Shown here: positions 32,915-44,950 of the stretch, piece by piece | How the letters are laid out: every line of letters begins with the position of its first letter | How positions within the stretch are numbered: position 1 is the stretch's first letter | From: Microbacterium testaceum | GTDB lineage: Bacteria > Actinomycetota > Actinomycetes > Actinomycetales > Microbacteriaceae | DNA: 64,000 nucleotides | Assembly (NCBI RefSeq): GCF_001476285.1 | Contig: NZ_LDRU01000040.1 | Location: 1 to 64,000 of the forward strand | Direction of reading: 5' to 3' | Program-made: the position numbers and the translations under genes | The notes under the pieces: generated by a model | The model's input: only the letters and a program-made list of their open reading frames with translations | What the model was told of the DNA's origin: nothing | The model's database searches: none

Positions 32915-34446
32915 GGCTCGCGATCCAGATCGGGGGCGCGCGCGCCTCCGCTCTCGGCATCGCCACCTTCGCGCTCGGCTGGGCGCTCGGCATCCTCGCG
33001 GGGCTGTGCGGCGGTGCGCTCGTGGCGGCCCTCGACTCCGGGGTCGAGGCCTTCGGCGACCTTCTCGTGCTCCTGCTGTTCGTGGCGCTCTTCGTGGGGT
33101 GGGTCGTCCTCCCCATCACCACGCCCCTGCCGATCGCGAACATCATCGATCCCACGGTGCTCGAGCAATACCCGCTCAGCAGGACGCAGCAGGTGAGCGG
33201 GCTGCTCCTCGGTGGACTGTTCTCGCCGATGGCGGCGGCGACGTTCCTGACCGCCATCGGCGGCGTCGCGCAGATCCATGTCGACCTGCCCAGCAGGCTC
33301 GCGGCCGTCGCGGCGGGGCTGTTGTTCACCGTGATGTGCGTGGCGACGTCGTACGCCGTGCGCGCACTGTTCGCGGAGGCGCTGTCGGCACGTCGCGGAC
33401 GTGACGTGGCCGTGATCCTCTCGAGCCTCGTGGTGGTCTCGATCTACGTCCTGCCGCACGTGTTCGCTCCGATCCTCGGTGCGGCCGAGGACGCGGGGGC
33501 GATCTTCCTCACCGTCCTCACCTGGACGCCCCCGGGCGCGGCAGCGGCCGTCGGCTACGTGCTCGACACGGGCGATCTGCCCGGTGCGCTCGCGCGGTTC
33601 GGCGTCGTGATCGTGACCATCGCGCTCGCCCTCGTGCTCTGGGGCGTCGCCCTGCGCCGGCATGTGAAGGGCCACACCGCTCGTGCCGTGGCATCCCCCC
33701 GCCGCCGGTCGGCGCGGGTGCTGTCGCTCGTGCCGCCGGTGCTGCGCCCGTTCTCGGCCGGTGCGGCCCTGGGGGCGGCGAGCCAGCAGTTGCGCTACTA
33801 CTTCTTCCGGGCGCCGCGGGCCGCGCAGTTCCTGATCGTCGGCCCCGCCGTCGGCGTGATGTTCGCCGCGGCGCAGGTGCACACGACGGGGCTCCCGTTC
33901 GCTGTCGCCATCGGAACCGTGGCCATGGGGTCGGGCGTGCTGCTCAACCTCTTCGCCTGGGACGGGCGCGGGGTCGAACTGACGGTGCAGACCGGCGCCT
34001 CGCTCGCCTCCGTGCTTCGCGGGAAGATGCTGGCGGTCTCGCTGTTCCTCGTTCCCGCGGCGGCCGCGCTCACGATCGGTCTCGGGATCGCGAGCGGAAC
34101 CGCCGATCAGGTTCCGACCGCGCTGATCTCCGCGCTCGCGGCCCTGGCCCTCTCGTTCGCCGTCGGTGCGGTCTCGAGTTCGCGCAACCCGTACGACCAG
34201 GAGACCCCGCAAGGGGACCGCAGCACGCTGGCGGTGCGTGCACTCGGCGCGTCCGGTGCCGCCATCGGCCTCGTGCTCCTGGCCGGGTGGCTGAGCTCTC
34301 TCGCCCAGGCGTTTCTTCCCGTACAAGCGGTGCTCGTCGCGGCACTGGTGGTGGCCGTCGTCGCCGCCGTCGTGTCGACCAGGCTCAGCGGGCGTTACCT
34401 CGACCGGCATCCCGATCGGCTGCTCGCTGCCTTCACTCCGCGCTGA
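32890..34446 (+). CDS. ABC transporter permease
   Basis: This 518-residue protein has about 12 hydrophobic segments in two halves separated by a basic stretch (RRHVKGHTARAVASPRRRSARV, around residues 256-277). It starts at an ATG 25 bases inside the ATPase gene. The substrate is unknown; antibiotic or cell-envelope-stress export is suggested by the two-component system upstream. Confidence 0.8.
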   Translation: MALVLARLRLAIQIGGARASALGIATFALGWALGILAGLCGGALVAALDSGVEAFGDLLVLLLFVALFVGWVVLPITTPLPIANIIDPTVLEQYPLSRTQQVSGLLLGGLFSPMAAATFLTAIGGVAQIHVDLPSRLAAVAAGLLFTVMCVATSYAVRALFAEALSARRGRDVAVILSSLVVVSIYVLPHVFAPILGAAEDAGAIFLTVLTWTPPGAAAAVGYVLDTGDLPGALARFGVVIVTIALALVLWGVALRRHVKGHTARAVASPRRRSARVLSLVPPVLRPFSAGAALGAASQQLRYYFFRAPRAAQFLIVGPAVGVMFAAAQVHTTGLPFAVAIGTVAMGSGVLLNLFAWDGRGVELTVQTGASLASVLRGKMLAVSLFLVPAAAALTIGLGIASGTADQVPTALISALAALALSFAVGAVSSSRNPYDQETPQGDRSTLAVRALGASGAAIGLVLLAGWLSSLAQAFLPVQAVLVAALVVAVVAAVVSTRLSGRYLDRHPDRLLAAFTPR

Positions 34447-34517
34447 ACCTGCACGTCCCGCCCCGACCGTCGGACCTCGCCACCGCGAACCGACGCCACC
34501 CACCCAGAGGAGAACCC

Positions 34518-34745
34518 ATGTCCACCCCCGCCGCTCAGCCCAGCAAAGGCCGTCTTTGGCTCAACAGCTTCATCATGGCGCTCGCGTCCAGCCTCGGCTA
34601 CCTCATCGTCGCGCTGCTCGGTCAGCACCAGACGCTCGTCATCGTCATCGCGATGTCGGCCATCGTCGTGGTGCTGACGCCGATCTTCTACTGGGTCAAC
34701 GTGCGCCGCATCCGCCTCGGGGCTGCGCCGCGCCGCGACTCCTGA
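34518..34745 (+). CDS. Small two-helix membrane protein
   Basis: This 75-residue protein has two hydrophobic helices (about 17-35 and 41-59) and a basic C-terminus. AGAGGAGAA precedes the ATG. It lies 71 bases after the permease and may be an accessory subunit; no family was recognised. Confidence 0.7.
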   Translation: MSTPAAQPSKGRLWLNSFIMALASSLGYLIVALLGQHQTLVIVIAMSAIVVVLTPIFYWVNVRRIRLGAAPRRDS

Positions 34746-34762
34746 GCCTGTTGCGCAGCGAC

Positions 34763-34795
34763 CGGAGGGGGTCCCGGCATCCGGGACCCCCTCCG
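34763..34795 (+). terminator. Strong terminator
   Basis: CGGAGGGGGTCCCGG, loop CAT and CCGGGACCCCCTCCG form a 15-bp perfect stem followed by TTCT. GGCATCC spans the loop. Confidence 0.85.
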
Positions 34796-34918
34796 TTCTG
34801 ACGGGCTGGGGTCGGGGGCGGCGGACCTGTCTAGTAGGCTTGTCGATTGGCGCAGATCTCTTGATATCGAGAGACTTTTGCCTCCTCCCACCACCGATCG
34901 CCCAGCGAAGGATTGTCC

Positions 34919-37002
<2,084 letters not shown>

Positions 37003-37015
37003 CGTTTCGTTCTGA

Positions 37016-37043
37016 GGGCCCGGATGCCATGGCATCCGGGCCC
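37016..37043 (+). terminator. sucCD terminator built on an inverted GGATGCC pair
   Basis: A 28-base perfect palindrome with half-site GGGCCCGGATGCCA is followed by TTT. Its inner part is GGATGCC-AT-GGCATCC. Confidence 0.85.
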
Positions 37044-37087
37044 TTTCGCGTTGCCGCCGCGGCGCGTCTGCGCGCCTGTCGGCGCCG

Positions 37088-37147
37088 TCGAGTGTCCAGA
37101 ACACGCCGTTATACGGGGCGACTTTGCGGCGTGTCTTGGACACTCGA
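37088..37147. repeat. Dispersed palindromic repeat, copy 1
   Basis: TCGAGTGTCCAGAACACGCCG (outer arm, first 20 bases from 37088) pairs with CGGCGTGTCTTGGACACTCG (from 37127). An 18-base AT-richer loop lies between the arms. The same arms recur at 39234-39293 and 61734-61793. Confidence 0.75.
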
Positions 37148-37203
37148 CGTCGTCGCGGCGGAGCCGCGGTGGGCGGGCGGGCGACATGCTCGCGGAACGG
37201 GGA

Positions 37204-37233
37204 GGGGCCCGGATGCCGTGGCATCCGGGCCCC
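37204..37233 (-). terminator. Permease terminator, twin of the sucCD one
   Basis: GGGGCCCGGATGCC, GT, then its complement. It lies just after the minus-strand permease stop and carries the same core as the sucCD terminator on the other side of the convergent gap. Confidence 0.8.
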
Positions 37234-37248
37234 ACCAACGCACGGGGC

Positions 37249-38700
37249 TCAGCCGAGCAGCGCCTCCACCGGCCCGCGGGCGAAGAAGACGACGAAGCCC
37301 GCGGCCACGATCCACAGGAGCGGGCTGACTCGGCGGGCGCGGCCCGACAGTGCCTGGATGAGCACCCAGCTGACGAAGCCCGCACCGATGCCGTTCGCGA
37401 TCGAGTAGGTCAAGGGCATCACGGTCACCGTGAGGAACACCGGGATGAGCACGGACATGTCGCTGAGGTCGACGTGGCGGATCTGCGCCATCATCAGAGC
37501 GCCGACGATGACCAGGGCCGCGGCGGCGATCTCGGTCGGAACGATGCTGGTCAGCGGGGTGAAGAACATCGCGAGCAGGAACAGGCCGCCGGTGACGACG
37601 TTCGCGAGGCCCGTGCGAGCGCCCTCGCCGATGCCCGAGCCCGACTCGATGAACACGGTGTTCGACGACGACGAGGTCGCTCCACCCGCCACCGCGCCGA
37701 TGCCCTCGATCACCAGGGCGGAGCGCAGGCGGGGGAACGTGCCGTCGGGAGCGGCGAGACCGGCTTCGCGGGAGAGGCCGGTCATCGTGCCCATCGCGTC
37801 GAAGAAGTTCGTGAAGACGAGCGTGAAGACGAGCATCAGGGCGGCGAGGACGCCGATGCGGCCGAAGGAGCCGACGAGGTCCACCTGGCCGACCAGCGAC
37901 AGGTCGGGGAGGCTCACGAGCTGTGCAGGGAGCGTCGGGACGCTCAGGCTCCAGCCGCCCGGGTTGACGTCGGAGCGGGCGCCGAGGTGCGCGACCGCCT
38001 CGACGATCACCGCGATGATCGTGCCCGAGAGCAGACCGATGAGAAGTGCCGCCTTGACCTTGCGCACCAGCAGCACGGCGGTGATGACAAGCGTCAGCAC
38101 GAACAGCGTGGTCGGGATCGTCGCGATCGAGCCCTCGACACCGAGGCCCACCGGCGGCGAGCTGAGCCCGGTCGAGGTGACCAGGCCGCTGTCGACGAAG
38201 CCGATGAACGCGATGAAGAGACCGATGCCGACGGTGATCGCGGTCTTCAGGGCCAGCGGCACGGCCTCGAAGATCATGCGACGAAGCCCGGTGACGGCGA
38301 GCAACACGATGATGAGGCCGTTGATGACGACGAGCCCCATGGCCTCGGGCCAGGTGACCCCGCCGACGATGCCGACCGCGAGGAACGAGTTGATGCCCAG
38401 GCCCGCGGCGAAAGCGAACGGCAGGCGGGTGACGAGACCGAACAGCATCGTCATGACGCCGGCGGTGAGGGCGGTGGTGGCCGCGACCTGGGGGAAGCCG
38501 AGGGCGTTGCCGGAGACGTCCGGGGTCCCCGACAGGATGATCGGGTTCAGGATGACGATGTACGCCATCGTCACGAACGTGACCACGCCGCCGCGGACCT
38601 CGGCGCCGACGGTCGAACCGCGGGCGGTGATCTCGAAGAACCGGTCGAGGCCGTTCTTCGGTTCGGGGGCGGCCGTGGTCTCGGGAGCAGAAGCGCTCAT
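37249..38700 (-). CDS. NCS2 family purine (guanine/hypoxanthine) permease
   Basis: This 483-residue protein has about 12-14 helices and the AzgA/PbuG pattern. N-terminal [32 protein letters not shown] is followed by [13 protein letters not shown] and [26 protein letters not shown]. It is predicted to take up guanine, hypoxanthine or adenine by proton symport. The ATG is preceded by GGAG. It is monocistronic. Confidence 0.9.
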   Translation of the reverse strand: MSASAPETTAAPEPKNGLDRFFEITARGSTVGAEVRGGVVTFVTMAYIVILNPIILSGTPDVSGNALGFPQVAATTALTAGVMTMLFGLVTRLPFAFAAGLGINSFLAVGIVGGVTWPEAMGLVVINGLIIVLLAVTGLRRMIFEAVPLALKTAITVGIGLFIAFIGFVDSGLVTSTGLSSPPVGLGVEGSIATIPTTLFVLTLVITAVLLVRKVKAALLIGLLSGTIIAVIVEAVAHLGARSDVNPGGWSLSVPTLPAQLVSLPDLSLVGQVDLVGSFGRIGVLAALMLVFTLVFTNFFDAMGTMTGLSREAGLAAPDGTFPRLRSALVIEGIGAVAGGATSSSSNTVFIESGSGIGEGARTGLANVVTGGLFLLAMFFTPLTSIVPTEIAAAALVIVGALMMAQIRHVDLSDMSVLIPVFLTVTVMPLTYSIANGIGAGFVSWVLIQALSGRARRVSPLLWIVAAGFVVFFARGPVEALLG

Positions 38701-38753
38701 GAAGGCTCCAGAAAAAGGGGGAAGGGGCTAGACCGGAGGGGAAGACGCCGACG

Positions 38754-38759
38754 TATCGT
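38754..38759 (+). promoter_or_regulatory. -10 box TATCGT, leaderless start at 38767
   Basis: TATCGT is followed by 7 bases and ATG. Confidence 0.55.
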
Positions 38760-38766
38760 GGGAGAC

Positions 38767-39204
38767 ATGTCGCTCTCAGGAGAGTATCTGCCCAGCACCA
38801 GCGAGTGGGCCCGCCAGCAGGCCGAAGCGTTCGAGGCCTCGGGAGGCCGGGAAGCCGCCGAGCTGAGGGGCGTACCCATCATCGTCCTCACCACGGTCGG
38901 GGCCAAAACCGGAGGGCTCCGCAAGACCGCGCTGATGCGGGTCGAGCACGACGGAAAGTACGCGGTCGTGGCGTCCAAGGGCGGCGCTCCCGAGCACCCC
39001 GCCTGGTTCTACAACCTCGTGAAGAACCCGCGCGTCGCCCTGCAGGACGGCGACGTGAAGAAGGAGTACGACGCGCACCAGGCCGAGGGGGCCGAGCGCG
39101 ACGAGTGGTGGGGCTACGCGACCGAGGTCTGGCCCGACTACGACGAGTACCAGAAGAAGACCGAGCGGCGCATCGAGGTGTTCGTGCTCGAGCCCGTCGA
39201 GTAA
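38767..39204 (+). CDS. Deazaflavin (F420)-dependent nitroreductase family protein
   Basis: This 145-residue protein is DDN-like: [58 protein letters not shown]. The KTGxxR...P and GG...P.W..N motifs bind F420H2. The reaction (reduction of quinones or nitro groups) is inferred from the family. It is leaderless and monocistronic, followed by dispersed repeat copy 2. Confidence 0.9.
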   Translation: MSLSGEYLPSTSEWARQQAEAFEASGGREAAELRGVPIIVLTTVGAKTGGLRKTALMRVEHDGKYAVVASKGGAPEHPAWFYNLVKNPRVALQDGDVKKEYDAHQAEGAERDEWWGYATEVWPDYDEYQKKTERRIEVFVLEPVE

Positions 39205-39233
39205 CGCTTCGTGCGAGGGGTCCGCACGGGCCG

Positions 39234-39293
39234 CTGAGTGTCCAAGACACCCGGACGTTCTGAAAATTTGTCCGGGTGTTTTGGACACTCGAT
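39234..39293. repeat. Dispersed palindromic repeat, copy 2
   Basis: The arms GAGTGTCCAAGACACCCGGAC (from 39236) and GTCCGGGTGTTTTGGACACTC (39270-39290) flank a 13-base AT-rich loop. The outer 12 bases match copies 1 and 3; the inner arms differ but keep pairing, which suggests selection on the hairpin. Confidence 0.75.
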
Positions 39294-39439
39294 GAGGATC
39301 ACCCGGCACGAGCGGGGTTTGCGGGTTGCAGGGCGGGGCGGATGCCGCCGGCAAAACCTCACACGAACGACAGCCCCGCGTGAGAGAAACGTTCGCCGGG
39401 GGTAACGCCGGGGCGACGGCGGGGGAAACCTCGGCTGCT

Positions 39440-39445
39440 TAGCGT
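39440..39445 (+). promoter_or_regulatory. -10 box TAGCGT, leaderless start at 39452
   Basis: TAGCGT is followed by 6 bases (CGGGGC) and the nirB ATG. Confidence 0.6.
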
Positions 39446-39451
39446 CGGGGC

Positions 39452-42109
39452 ATGGCCCGCTCGAACCCCGCAACCGGAACGAAACACGCCGCAGACGCGT
39501 CGGCAAAGTCCGCCGCGTACGGTGACGGCATGCTCCACCCCGCGTCATCCGGATCCGTCGTGGTCGTGGGTGCCGGGATGGTGGCGCACCGCTTCGTCGA
39601 GAGCCTCACCAGCCGCGACACCGACGGCCGCTGGTCGATCACCGTGCTCGGCGACGAGGCGCGCGGGCCCTACGACCGCGTCGGCCTGACCGGGATCTTC
39701 AGCGGCAAGACCCCCGACGACCTCACGCTCGACCCCGCGGTGCTCGACCACGAGCGGGTGCGTGTCGAAACCGACGCGCGCGTCACCACCATCGACCGCG
39801 CGGCGCGCACCGTCACCACCGCGGCCGGGTCCACCTACGACTACGACCGTCTCGTGCTCGCCACCGGCTCGTACGCCGCGCGCCTCGCGCTCGACGGCTT
39901 CGACCACCGCGGATGCTTCGTCTACCGCACGCTCGACGATGTCGCGGGCATGCGCGCCTGGATCGCCCAGCGTTCCGCACAGCTCGGCCGCCCCCTGCGC
40001 GGCGCGGTCGTCGGCGGCGGCCTGCTGGGCCTCGAAGCTGCCGGTGCGCTCCAGGCCGAGGGCGTCTCGCCCTTCGTGCTGCAGTCGAACGAGCGGCTCA
40101 TGTCGGCGCAGCTCGACCTGGGCGGCGCGAAGGCGCTGCAGAGGCTCATCGAGGCGCGCGGCATCGAGGTGCGCACCCAGTCGGTGACGACCCGGGTGGA
40201 TGCCGACAAGTCCGGCGCCGTGGTCGGACTCGAGCTGCGCGACGGTACCTGGGAGGCCGTCGACATCGTCGTGTTCACGGTCGGTGTGCGTCCCCGCGAC
40301 GAGCTGGCCCGCGCCGCGGAGCTCGCGGTCGACGCGCGCGGCGGTGTCGTGATCGACGCGGGCTGCGACACCTCCGACCCCTCGATCCTCGCGATCGGCG
40401 AGGTCGCGAGCTTCGACGGACAGTGCATCGGCCTCGTCGCCCCGGGCTACGCGATGGCCGAGGTCGCCGCGACCCGCCTGCTCGGGGGAGAGGCCGCCTT
40501 CGACGGCTTCGACACCTCGGCCAAGCTCAAGCTCTCGGGCGTTGAGGTCGCCAGCTTCGGCGACGCGTTCGCCGAGACCCCGAACGCCCTCGACGTCACC
40601 TACGCCGACCCGGTGTCGGGCGTCTACAAGAAGCTCGTGCTGAGCGACGATGCCCAGACGCTGCTCGGCGGCATCCTGGTCGGCGACGCCTCGGCCTACA
40701 CGTCGCTCCGTCCGCTCGTCGGCCACGCGCTCGGGGGCGACCCGGCGGCGTATCTCATGCCGAGCGACCTCGCCCCGGCCCCACAGGGCGACCTCCCCGA
40801 CGACGCGATCGTCTGCTCGTGCAACGGCGTGACCGCCGGTACGGTCCGCGGGGCCGTGACCGAGCACGACTGCGCGGATGCCGCCGAGGTCAAGGCCTGC
40901 ACGAAGGCCGGGGCGGCGTGCGGTTCGTGCTTCACCCTCGTCAAGAAGCTCGTTCAGACCGAGCTGGCGGCATCCGGAAAAGAAGTGTCGAACGGCCTGT
41001 GCGAGCACTTCGCGTTCACCCGCGCGCAGCTCTTCGACGCCGTCCGCATCTCGGGGCTTCGAACCTTCACCTCGATCGTCGAGCGCTTCGGCACCGGCCG
41101 CGGGTGCGACATCTGCAAGCCGGCTCTCGCGAGCATCCTCGCGAGCCTGTACGCGGAGCACGTGCTCGACGGCGAGCTCGCGACGATGCAGGACACCAAC
41201 GACCACGTCATGGCCAACATCCAGCGCGACGGCACGTACAGCGTCGTCCCGCGCATCGCGGGCGGTGAGATCACGCCCGAGGGGCTCGTCGTGATCGGCG
41301 AGGTCGCGCGCGACTTCGGGCTGTACACGAAGATCACCGGCGGCCAGCGCATCGACATGTTCGGCGCCCGGCTCGAACAGCTCCCCGCGATCTGGAAGCG
41401 CCTCGTCGACGCAGGCTTCGAGTCGGGGCAGGCGTACGGCAAGTCGCTGCGCACGGTGAAGTCGTGTGTGGGGCAGACGTGGTGCCGCTACGGCGTGCAG
41501 GACTCGGTCGGCATGGCCGTGCAGCTCGAGCTGCGCTACCGGGGCCTGCGCTCGCCGCACAAGATCAAGTTCGGCGTCTCGGGCTGCGCGCGCGAGTGCG
41601 CCGAGGCCCGCGGCAAGGACGTCGGCGTCATCGCGACCGAGGCCGGCTGGAACATGTACGTCGGCGGCAACGGCGGCTTCACCCCGCGCCACGCGGTGCT
41701 CTTCGCCGAGGGTCTCGACGACGAGGGCCTGCTGCGCGCGATCGACCGCTTCCTGATGTTCTACATCCGCACCGCCGACCGGCTGCAGCGCACCGCGCCC
41801 TGGATGGAGGACTACGAGGGCGGCCTCGAGGCGCTGAAGGGTGTCGTGTTCGACGACACGCTCGGCATCGCTGAAGACCTCGACCGGGCGATGGCCGCCC
41901 ACATCGACAACTACGAGGACGAGTGGGCCGCGACCCTTGCCGACCCCGAGAAGCTCAAGCGGTTCCAGAGCTTCGTCAACGCCCCCGACACGGCCGACCC
42001 CACGCTCGCCTACGTGAGCGAGCGCGGTCAGCCCCGTCCCGCCACGGCCGAGGAGCGCACCTCGGGCGCGGTGTTCATCGGCGGCACGACGCTGGCGGTG
42101 CGCTCGTGA
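39452..42109 (+). CDS. nirB: Assimilatory nitrite reductase large subunit
   Basis: This 885-residue protein has an N-terminal FAD/NAD-binding pyridine-nucleotide oxidoreductase domain (SVVVVGAGMVAHRFVE, about 34-49), BFD-like [2Fe-2S] domains (CSCNGVTAGT; CKACTKAGAACGSCF) and a C-terminal sulfite/nitrite-reductase domain. The siroheme/[4Fe-4S] cysteines are in SCVGQTWC (C-x5-C) and SGCARECAEA (C-x3-C). It reduces nitrite to ammonium with NAD(P)H. The leaderless promoter supports the first ATG; Met27 is an alternative. It is first in an operon with nirD and the siroheme genes. Confidence 0.95.
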   Translation: MARSNPATGTKHAADASAKSAAYGDGMLHPASSGSVVVVGAGMVAHRFVESLTSRDTDGRWSITVLGDEARGPYDRVGLTGIFSGKTPDDLTLDPAVLDHERVRVETDARVTTIDRAARTVTTAAGSTYDYDRLVLATGSYAARLALDGFDHRGCFVYRTLDDVAGMRAWIAQRSAQLGRPLRGAVVGGGLLGLEAAGALQAEGVSPFVLQSNERLMSAQLDLGGAKALQRLIEARGIEVRTQSVTTRVDADKSGAVVGLELRDGTWEAVDIVVFTVGVRPRDELARAAELAVDARGGVVIDAGCDTSDPSILAIGEVASFDGQCIGLVAPGYAMAEVAATRLLGGEAAFDGFDTSAKLKLSGVEVASFGDAFAETPNALDVTYADPVSGVYKKLVLSDDAQTLLGGILVGDASAYTSLRPLVGHALGGDPAAYLMPSDLAPAPQGDLPDDAIVCSCNGVTAGTVRGAVTEHDCADAAEVKACTKAGAACGSCFTLVKKLVQTELAASGKEVSNGLCEHFAFTRAQLFDAVRISGLRTFTSIVERFGTGRGCDICKPALASILASLYAEHVLDGELATMQDTNDHVMANIQRDGTYSVVPRIAGGEITPEGLVVIGEVARDFGLYTKITGGQRIDMFGARLEQLPAIWKRLVDAGFESGQAYGKSLRTVKSCVGQTWCRYGVQDSVGMAVQLELRYRGLRSPHKIKFGVSGCARECAEARGKDVGVIATEAGWNMYVGGNGGFTPRHAVLFAEGLDDEGLLRAIDRFLMFYIRTADRLQRTAPWMEDYEGGLEALKGVVFDDTLGIAEDLDRAMAAHIDNYEDEWAATLADPEKLKRFQSFVNAPDTADPTLAYVSERGQPRPATAEERTSGAVFIGGTTLAVRS

Positions 42110-42585
42110 CGATCGTGAACGCGACGAGGACGGATGCCATGACTCCGGATGCCGAGACCCCCGCCGCCGCAACGCCCGAGGCGACCGCCGTGCCCGCGCC
42201 CGCGGCATCCGTCCCCGGTTGGACCCGCATCTGCCGCGTCGACGACCTGCTCGTCGAGCGCGGGGCGGCCGCCCTCGTCGACGGGCGCCAGATCGCGCTG
42301 TTCCGCACCTACGACGGCCGACTCTTCGCGACCGACCAGATCGACCCGTTCAGCGGGGCGGCGATCCTGTCGCGCGGGATCGTCGGCGACCGCGGGGGAG
42401 TGCCCACCGTGGCATCGCCCATGTACAAGCAGGTCTTCGACCTGCGCACCGGCGCGTGCCTCGACACGCAGGGCAAGGAACCGTTGAGCGTCCGGGTGCA
42501 CCCGGTCGCGGTGACCGACGGCGTCGTGTTCGTCAAGCTCGCCCCCGCGGATGATTCCGTCGGCGCAGGAAAGGACCCCCGATGA
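42106..42585 (+). CDS. nirD: Nitrite reductase small subunit
   Basis: This protein of about 159 residues has a Rieske-like NirD domain: WTRICRVDDLLVERGAAALVDGRQIALFRTYDGRLFATDQIDPFSGA ... SPMYKQVFDLRTGACLD. As in other NirD proteins, the Rieske Cys/His ligands are absent. A Pro/Ala-rich N-terminal extension of about 35 residues is longer than usual; an internal start (ATG at 42139) is possible. The GTG overlaps the nirB stop. Confidence 0.93.
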   Translation: MTIVNATRTDAMTPDAETPAAATPEATAVPAPAASVPGWTRICRVDDLLVERGAAALVDGRQIALFRTYDGRLFATDQIDPFSGAAILSRGIVGDRGGVPTVASPMYKQVFDLRTGACLDTQGKEPLSVRVHPVAVTDGVVFVKLAPADDSVGAGKDPR

Positions 42586-43814
42586 TCGCTCTCGCAGGAC
42601 TCGACCTCACCGATCGCCTCGTCGTGTGCGTCGGCGGAGGCACCGTCGCCGAGCGGCGGATCGCCCGGCTCCGCGCCGCGGGCGCCCGGGTGCGCCTCGT
42701 CGCGCCGGTCGCGACCGACGGGCTGACCGCGCTCGCCGCTTCCGGCGACATCGAGTGGCACGCGCGCCCGTTTGCGGCCGCGGACCTCGACGACGCCTGG
42801 TTCTGCCACACGGCCACGGGTTCGGCATCCGTGGACGCGTCCGTCGTCGCCGCGGCCGAGGCGCGCCGCGTGTGGTGCGTCAACGCCGGACACGGGGGCA
42901 AGGGCACCGCGCGCCTCGCCGCCGAGACGACGAGCGGCGACGTCATGGTCGGCGTCGTCTCGACCGCGGGTGTCGATCCGCGCCGCACCGTCGCCGTGCG
43001 CGACGCCATCGCCCAGCGCCTCGCCGAAGGCGCCCTTCCGCTCCGCCGCCGACGTCGCCCGCTCGTGGGGAGCGTGGCGCTCGTCGGCGGCGGTCCTGGC
43101 CCGGTCGACCTGATGACCGTGCGCGCCCGCGCGCTGCTGGCCGAGGCCGACGTCGTCGTGCACGACCGCCTCGGCCCCACCGGGGTGCTCGCCGAGATCG
43201 GCGACGACGTCGAGCTCATCGACGTGGGCAAGCGCCCGCAGCACCACCCGGTCCCGCAGGACGAGATCAACGCGATCCTCGTCGACCGCGCCGCGAAGGG
43301 CCTGCGCGTCGTGCGCCTCAAGGGCGGCGACCCGTTCGTCTACGGACGCGGCGGTGAAGAGGTCATCGCGTGCCGGGCGGCCGGCATCCCCGTCGAGGTC
43401 GTCCCGGGGATCTCCAGCTCGATCGCCGTCCCGTCCGCCGCGGGAATCCCCGTGACCCATCGCGGCGTGGCCGGTACCCTGCACGTTGTGAACGGTCAGG
43501 AGTCCCCGAGCGAAGCGACCCTCGCGGCGCTCCGCGACGACACCGCCACCGTCGTCGCCCTCATGGGGGTGAGCGCCCTGCCGCGGTTCGTCGCGGCGGC
43601 CCGCGCCGCGGGCGCTCCCGAGGACCGCCCCGTCGCCTTCGTTGAGAACGGCCACACGCCCGCCCAGCGCACGATCCGCACGACGCTCGCCACGGCGATC
43701 CAGGATGCCGAGACCCACCGTCTCGCCAACCCCGCGGTCCTCGTGTTCGGCGAGGTCGCCCGGCCCGACCTGCTGCTCCCGGTGGCGGTCGCCCAGAGCG
43801 AGGGGATCGGGTGA
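42582..43814 (+). CDS. cobA: Siroheme synthase: precorrin-2 dehydrogenase plus SUMT
   Basis: This 410-residue fusion has an N-terminal Rossmann domain (LVVCVGGGTVAERRIARL, CysG-B/Met8-like dehydrogenase) in residues 1-145. The C-terminal uroporphyrinogen-III C-methyltransferase shows VALVGGGPGPVDLMTVRARALL, VRLKGGDPFVYGRGGEE and PVTHRG. It makes precorrin-2 from uroporphyrinogen III and oxidises it to sirohydrochlorin. It overlaps nirD by ATGA, so siroheme is made together with the enzyme that needs it. Confidence 0.93.
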   Translation: MIALAGLDLTDRLVVCVGGGTVAERRIARLRAAGARVRLVAPVATDGLTALAASGDIEWHARPFAAADLDDAWFCHTATGSASVDASVVAAAEARRVWCVNAGHGGKGTARLAAETTSGDVMVGVVSTAGVDPRRTVAVRDAIAQRLAEGALPLRRRRRPLVGSVALVGGGPGPVDLMTVRARALLAEADVVVHDRLGPTGVLAEIGDDVELIDVGKRPQHHPVPQDEINAILVDRAAKGLRVVRLKGGDPFVYGRGGEEVIACRAAGIPVEVVPGISSSIAVPSAAGIPVTHRGVAGTLHVVNGQESPSEATLAALRDDTATVVALMGVSALPRFVAAARAAGAPEDRPVAFVENGHTPAQRTIRTTLATAIQDAETHRLANPAVLVFGEVARPDLLLPVAVAQSEGIG

Positions 43815-44950
43815 CCACACCCGCGCGGACGATCAGCACGGTGCTCCAGGGATGCACCGTGCTGCTTCCCGTCGACCGGCGGTCGGGGGAGCTGTCCGCC
43901 GCGCTCGAACGCCACGGCGCCCGGGTGCGCGTGGCGCCCGCGCTCACGATCGTCCCGCACGTCGACGACGAGGAGCTCATCGCGCAGACCCGCAGCCTGG
44001 TCGACGACCCGCCGGACGTCGTCGTCGCCACGACGGGCGTGGGCTTCCGTGCGTGGATGGAGACGGCGGACGAGGCGGGACTCCACGACGCTCTCGCCCC
44101 GGTGCTCGACGCCGCGCGGATCGTCGCGCGCGGACCCAAGGCCCGCGGCGCGATCCAGCAGGCGGGATTCGAGGCCGACTGGGTCGCCGAGAGCGAGACG
44201 GCGGCTGAGCTGCGCGACTTCCTCGTCGCCGAGGGGATCGAGGGGCTGCACGTCGCGGTCCAGCATCACGGCTCGGGGGCCGACGGCCTCGACGAGGCCT
44301 TCGAAGCCGCGGGGGCGCGTGTGACGAGCCTCACCATCTACCGCTGGGGTCCGCCGCCCGATCCCGAGGTCGTCGCGGCGTCGACGCAGCAGGTCGCGCG
44401 CGGAGAGATCGACGCCGTCCTGTTCACCTCGGCTCCCGCGGCACGCGAATGGATCCTCGCGGCCGAGCGGGCCGACGCGCTCGACGGGGTGGCATCCCGT
44501 GCCGCCCGCGGGCACGTCCTGGTCGCCGCCGTCGGCCCCATCACCGCCGGCCCCCTGATCGAGGCGGGGATCCCCCCGCTCATCCCCGACCGCGGTCGAC
44601 TCGGAGCCCTCGTGCGCGCGGTCGTCACGTACTACGGCGGGGCGGACGCTCCGCTCATCCCCACCACGGCGGGGCGCCTCGGCATCCGGTCGTCCGGGAT
44701 CGTGCTCGACGGCGTCTTCACGCCCCTGCCCCGCACGGGCGTCGAGATCCTGCGCGCGCTCGGCCGCCAGCCCGGGGCGGTGGTCTCGCGCGCCGACCTC
44801 ATCGCGGCGCTGTCGAGCGCGGAGTCGAGCGGGCACGCCGTCGAGGTCGCTGTCGCCCGTACGCGCGAGGCGCTGGGCGGGCTCGACCTCATCCGCACCG
44901 TGTACAAGCGCGGCTACCGGCTCGACGTGATCGACGAGGAGGACGCATGA
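43811..44950 (+). CDS. Uroporphyrinogen-III synthase fused to an OmpR-type winged helix
   Basis: This 379-residue protein joins a HemD domain (about 10-275; VLFTSAPAAREWI, VAAVGPITAGPLIEAGI) to a C-terminal Trans_reg_C winged helix (about 285-375; LTPLPRTGVEILRAL-like region and VEVAVARTREALGGLDLIRTVYKRGYRLDV). This fusion is known in actinobacteria and may link tetrapyrrole synthesis to transcription. It provides uroporphyrinogen III for the preceding enzyme and starts at a GTG overlapping the preceding stop. Confidence 0.9.
   Translation: MTTPARTISTVLQGCTVLLPVDRRSGELSAALERHGARVRVAPALTIVPHVDDEELIAQTRSLVDDPPDVVVATTGVGFRAWMETADEAGLHDALAPVLDAARIVARGPKARGAIQQAGFEADWVAESETAAELRDFLVAEGIEGLHVAVQHHGSGADGLDEAFEAAGARVTSLTIYRWGPPPDPEVVAASTQQVARGEIDAVLFTSAPAAREWILAAERADALDGVASRAARGHVLVAAVGPITAGPLIEAGIPPLIPDRGRLGALVRAVVTYYGGADAPLIPTTAGRLGIRSSGIVLDGVFTPLPRTGVEILRALGRQPGAVVSRADLIAALSSAESSGHAVEVAVARTREALGGLDLIRTVYKRGYRLDVIDEEDA

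Noticed and set aside
32695..34503. Open frame of 602 codons on the minus strand
   Set aside because: Antisense to the ABC permease; composition is that of a mirror frame.
39545..42208. Open frame of 887 codons on the minus strand
   Set aside because: It is antisense to nirB over its whole length. High third-position GC keeps the opposite frame open, and its translation is His/Arg/Asp-rich with no motif.
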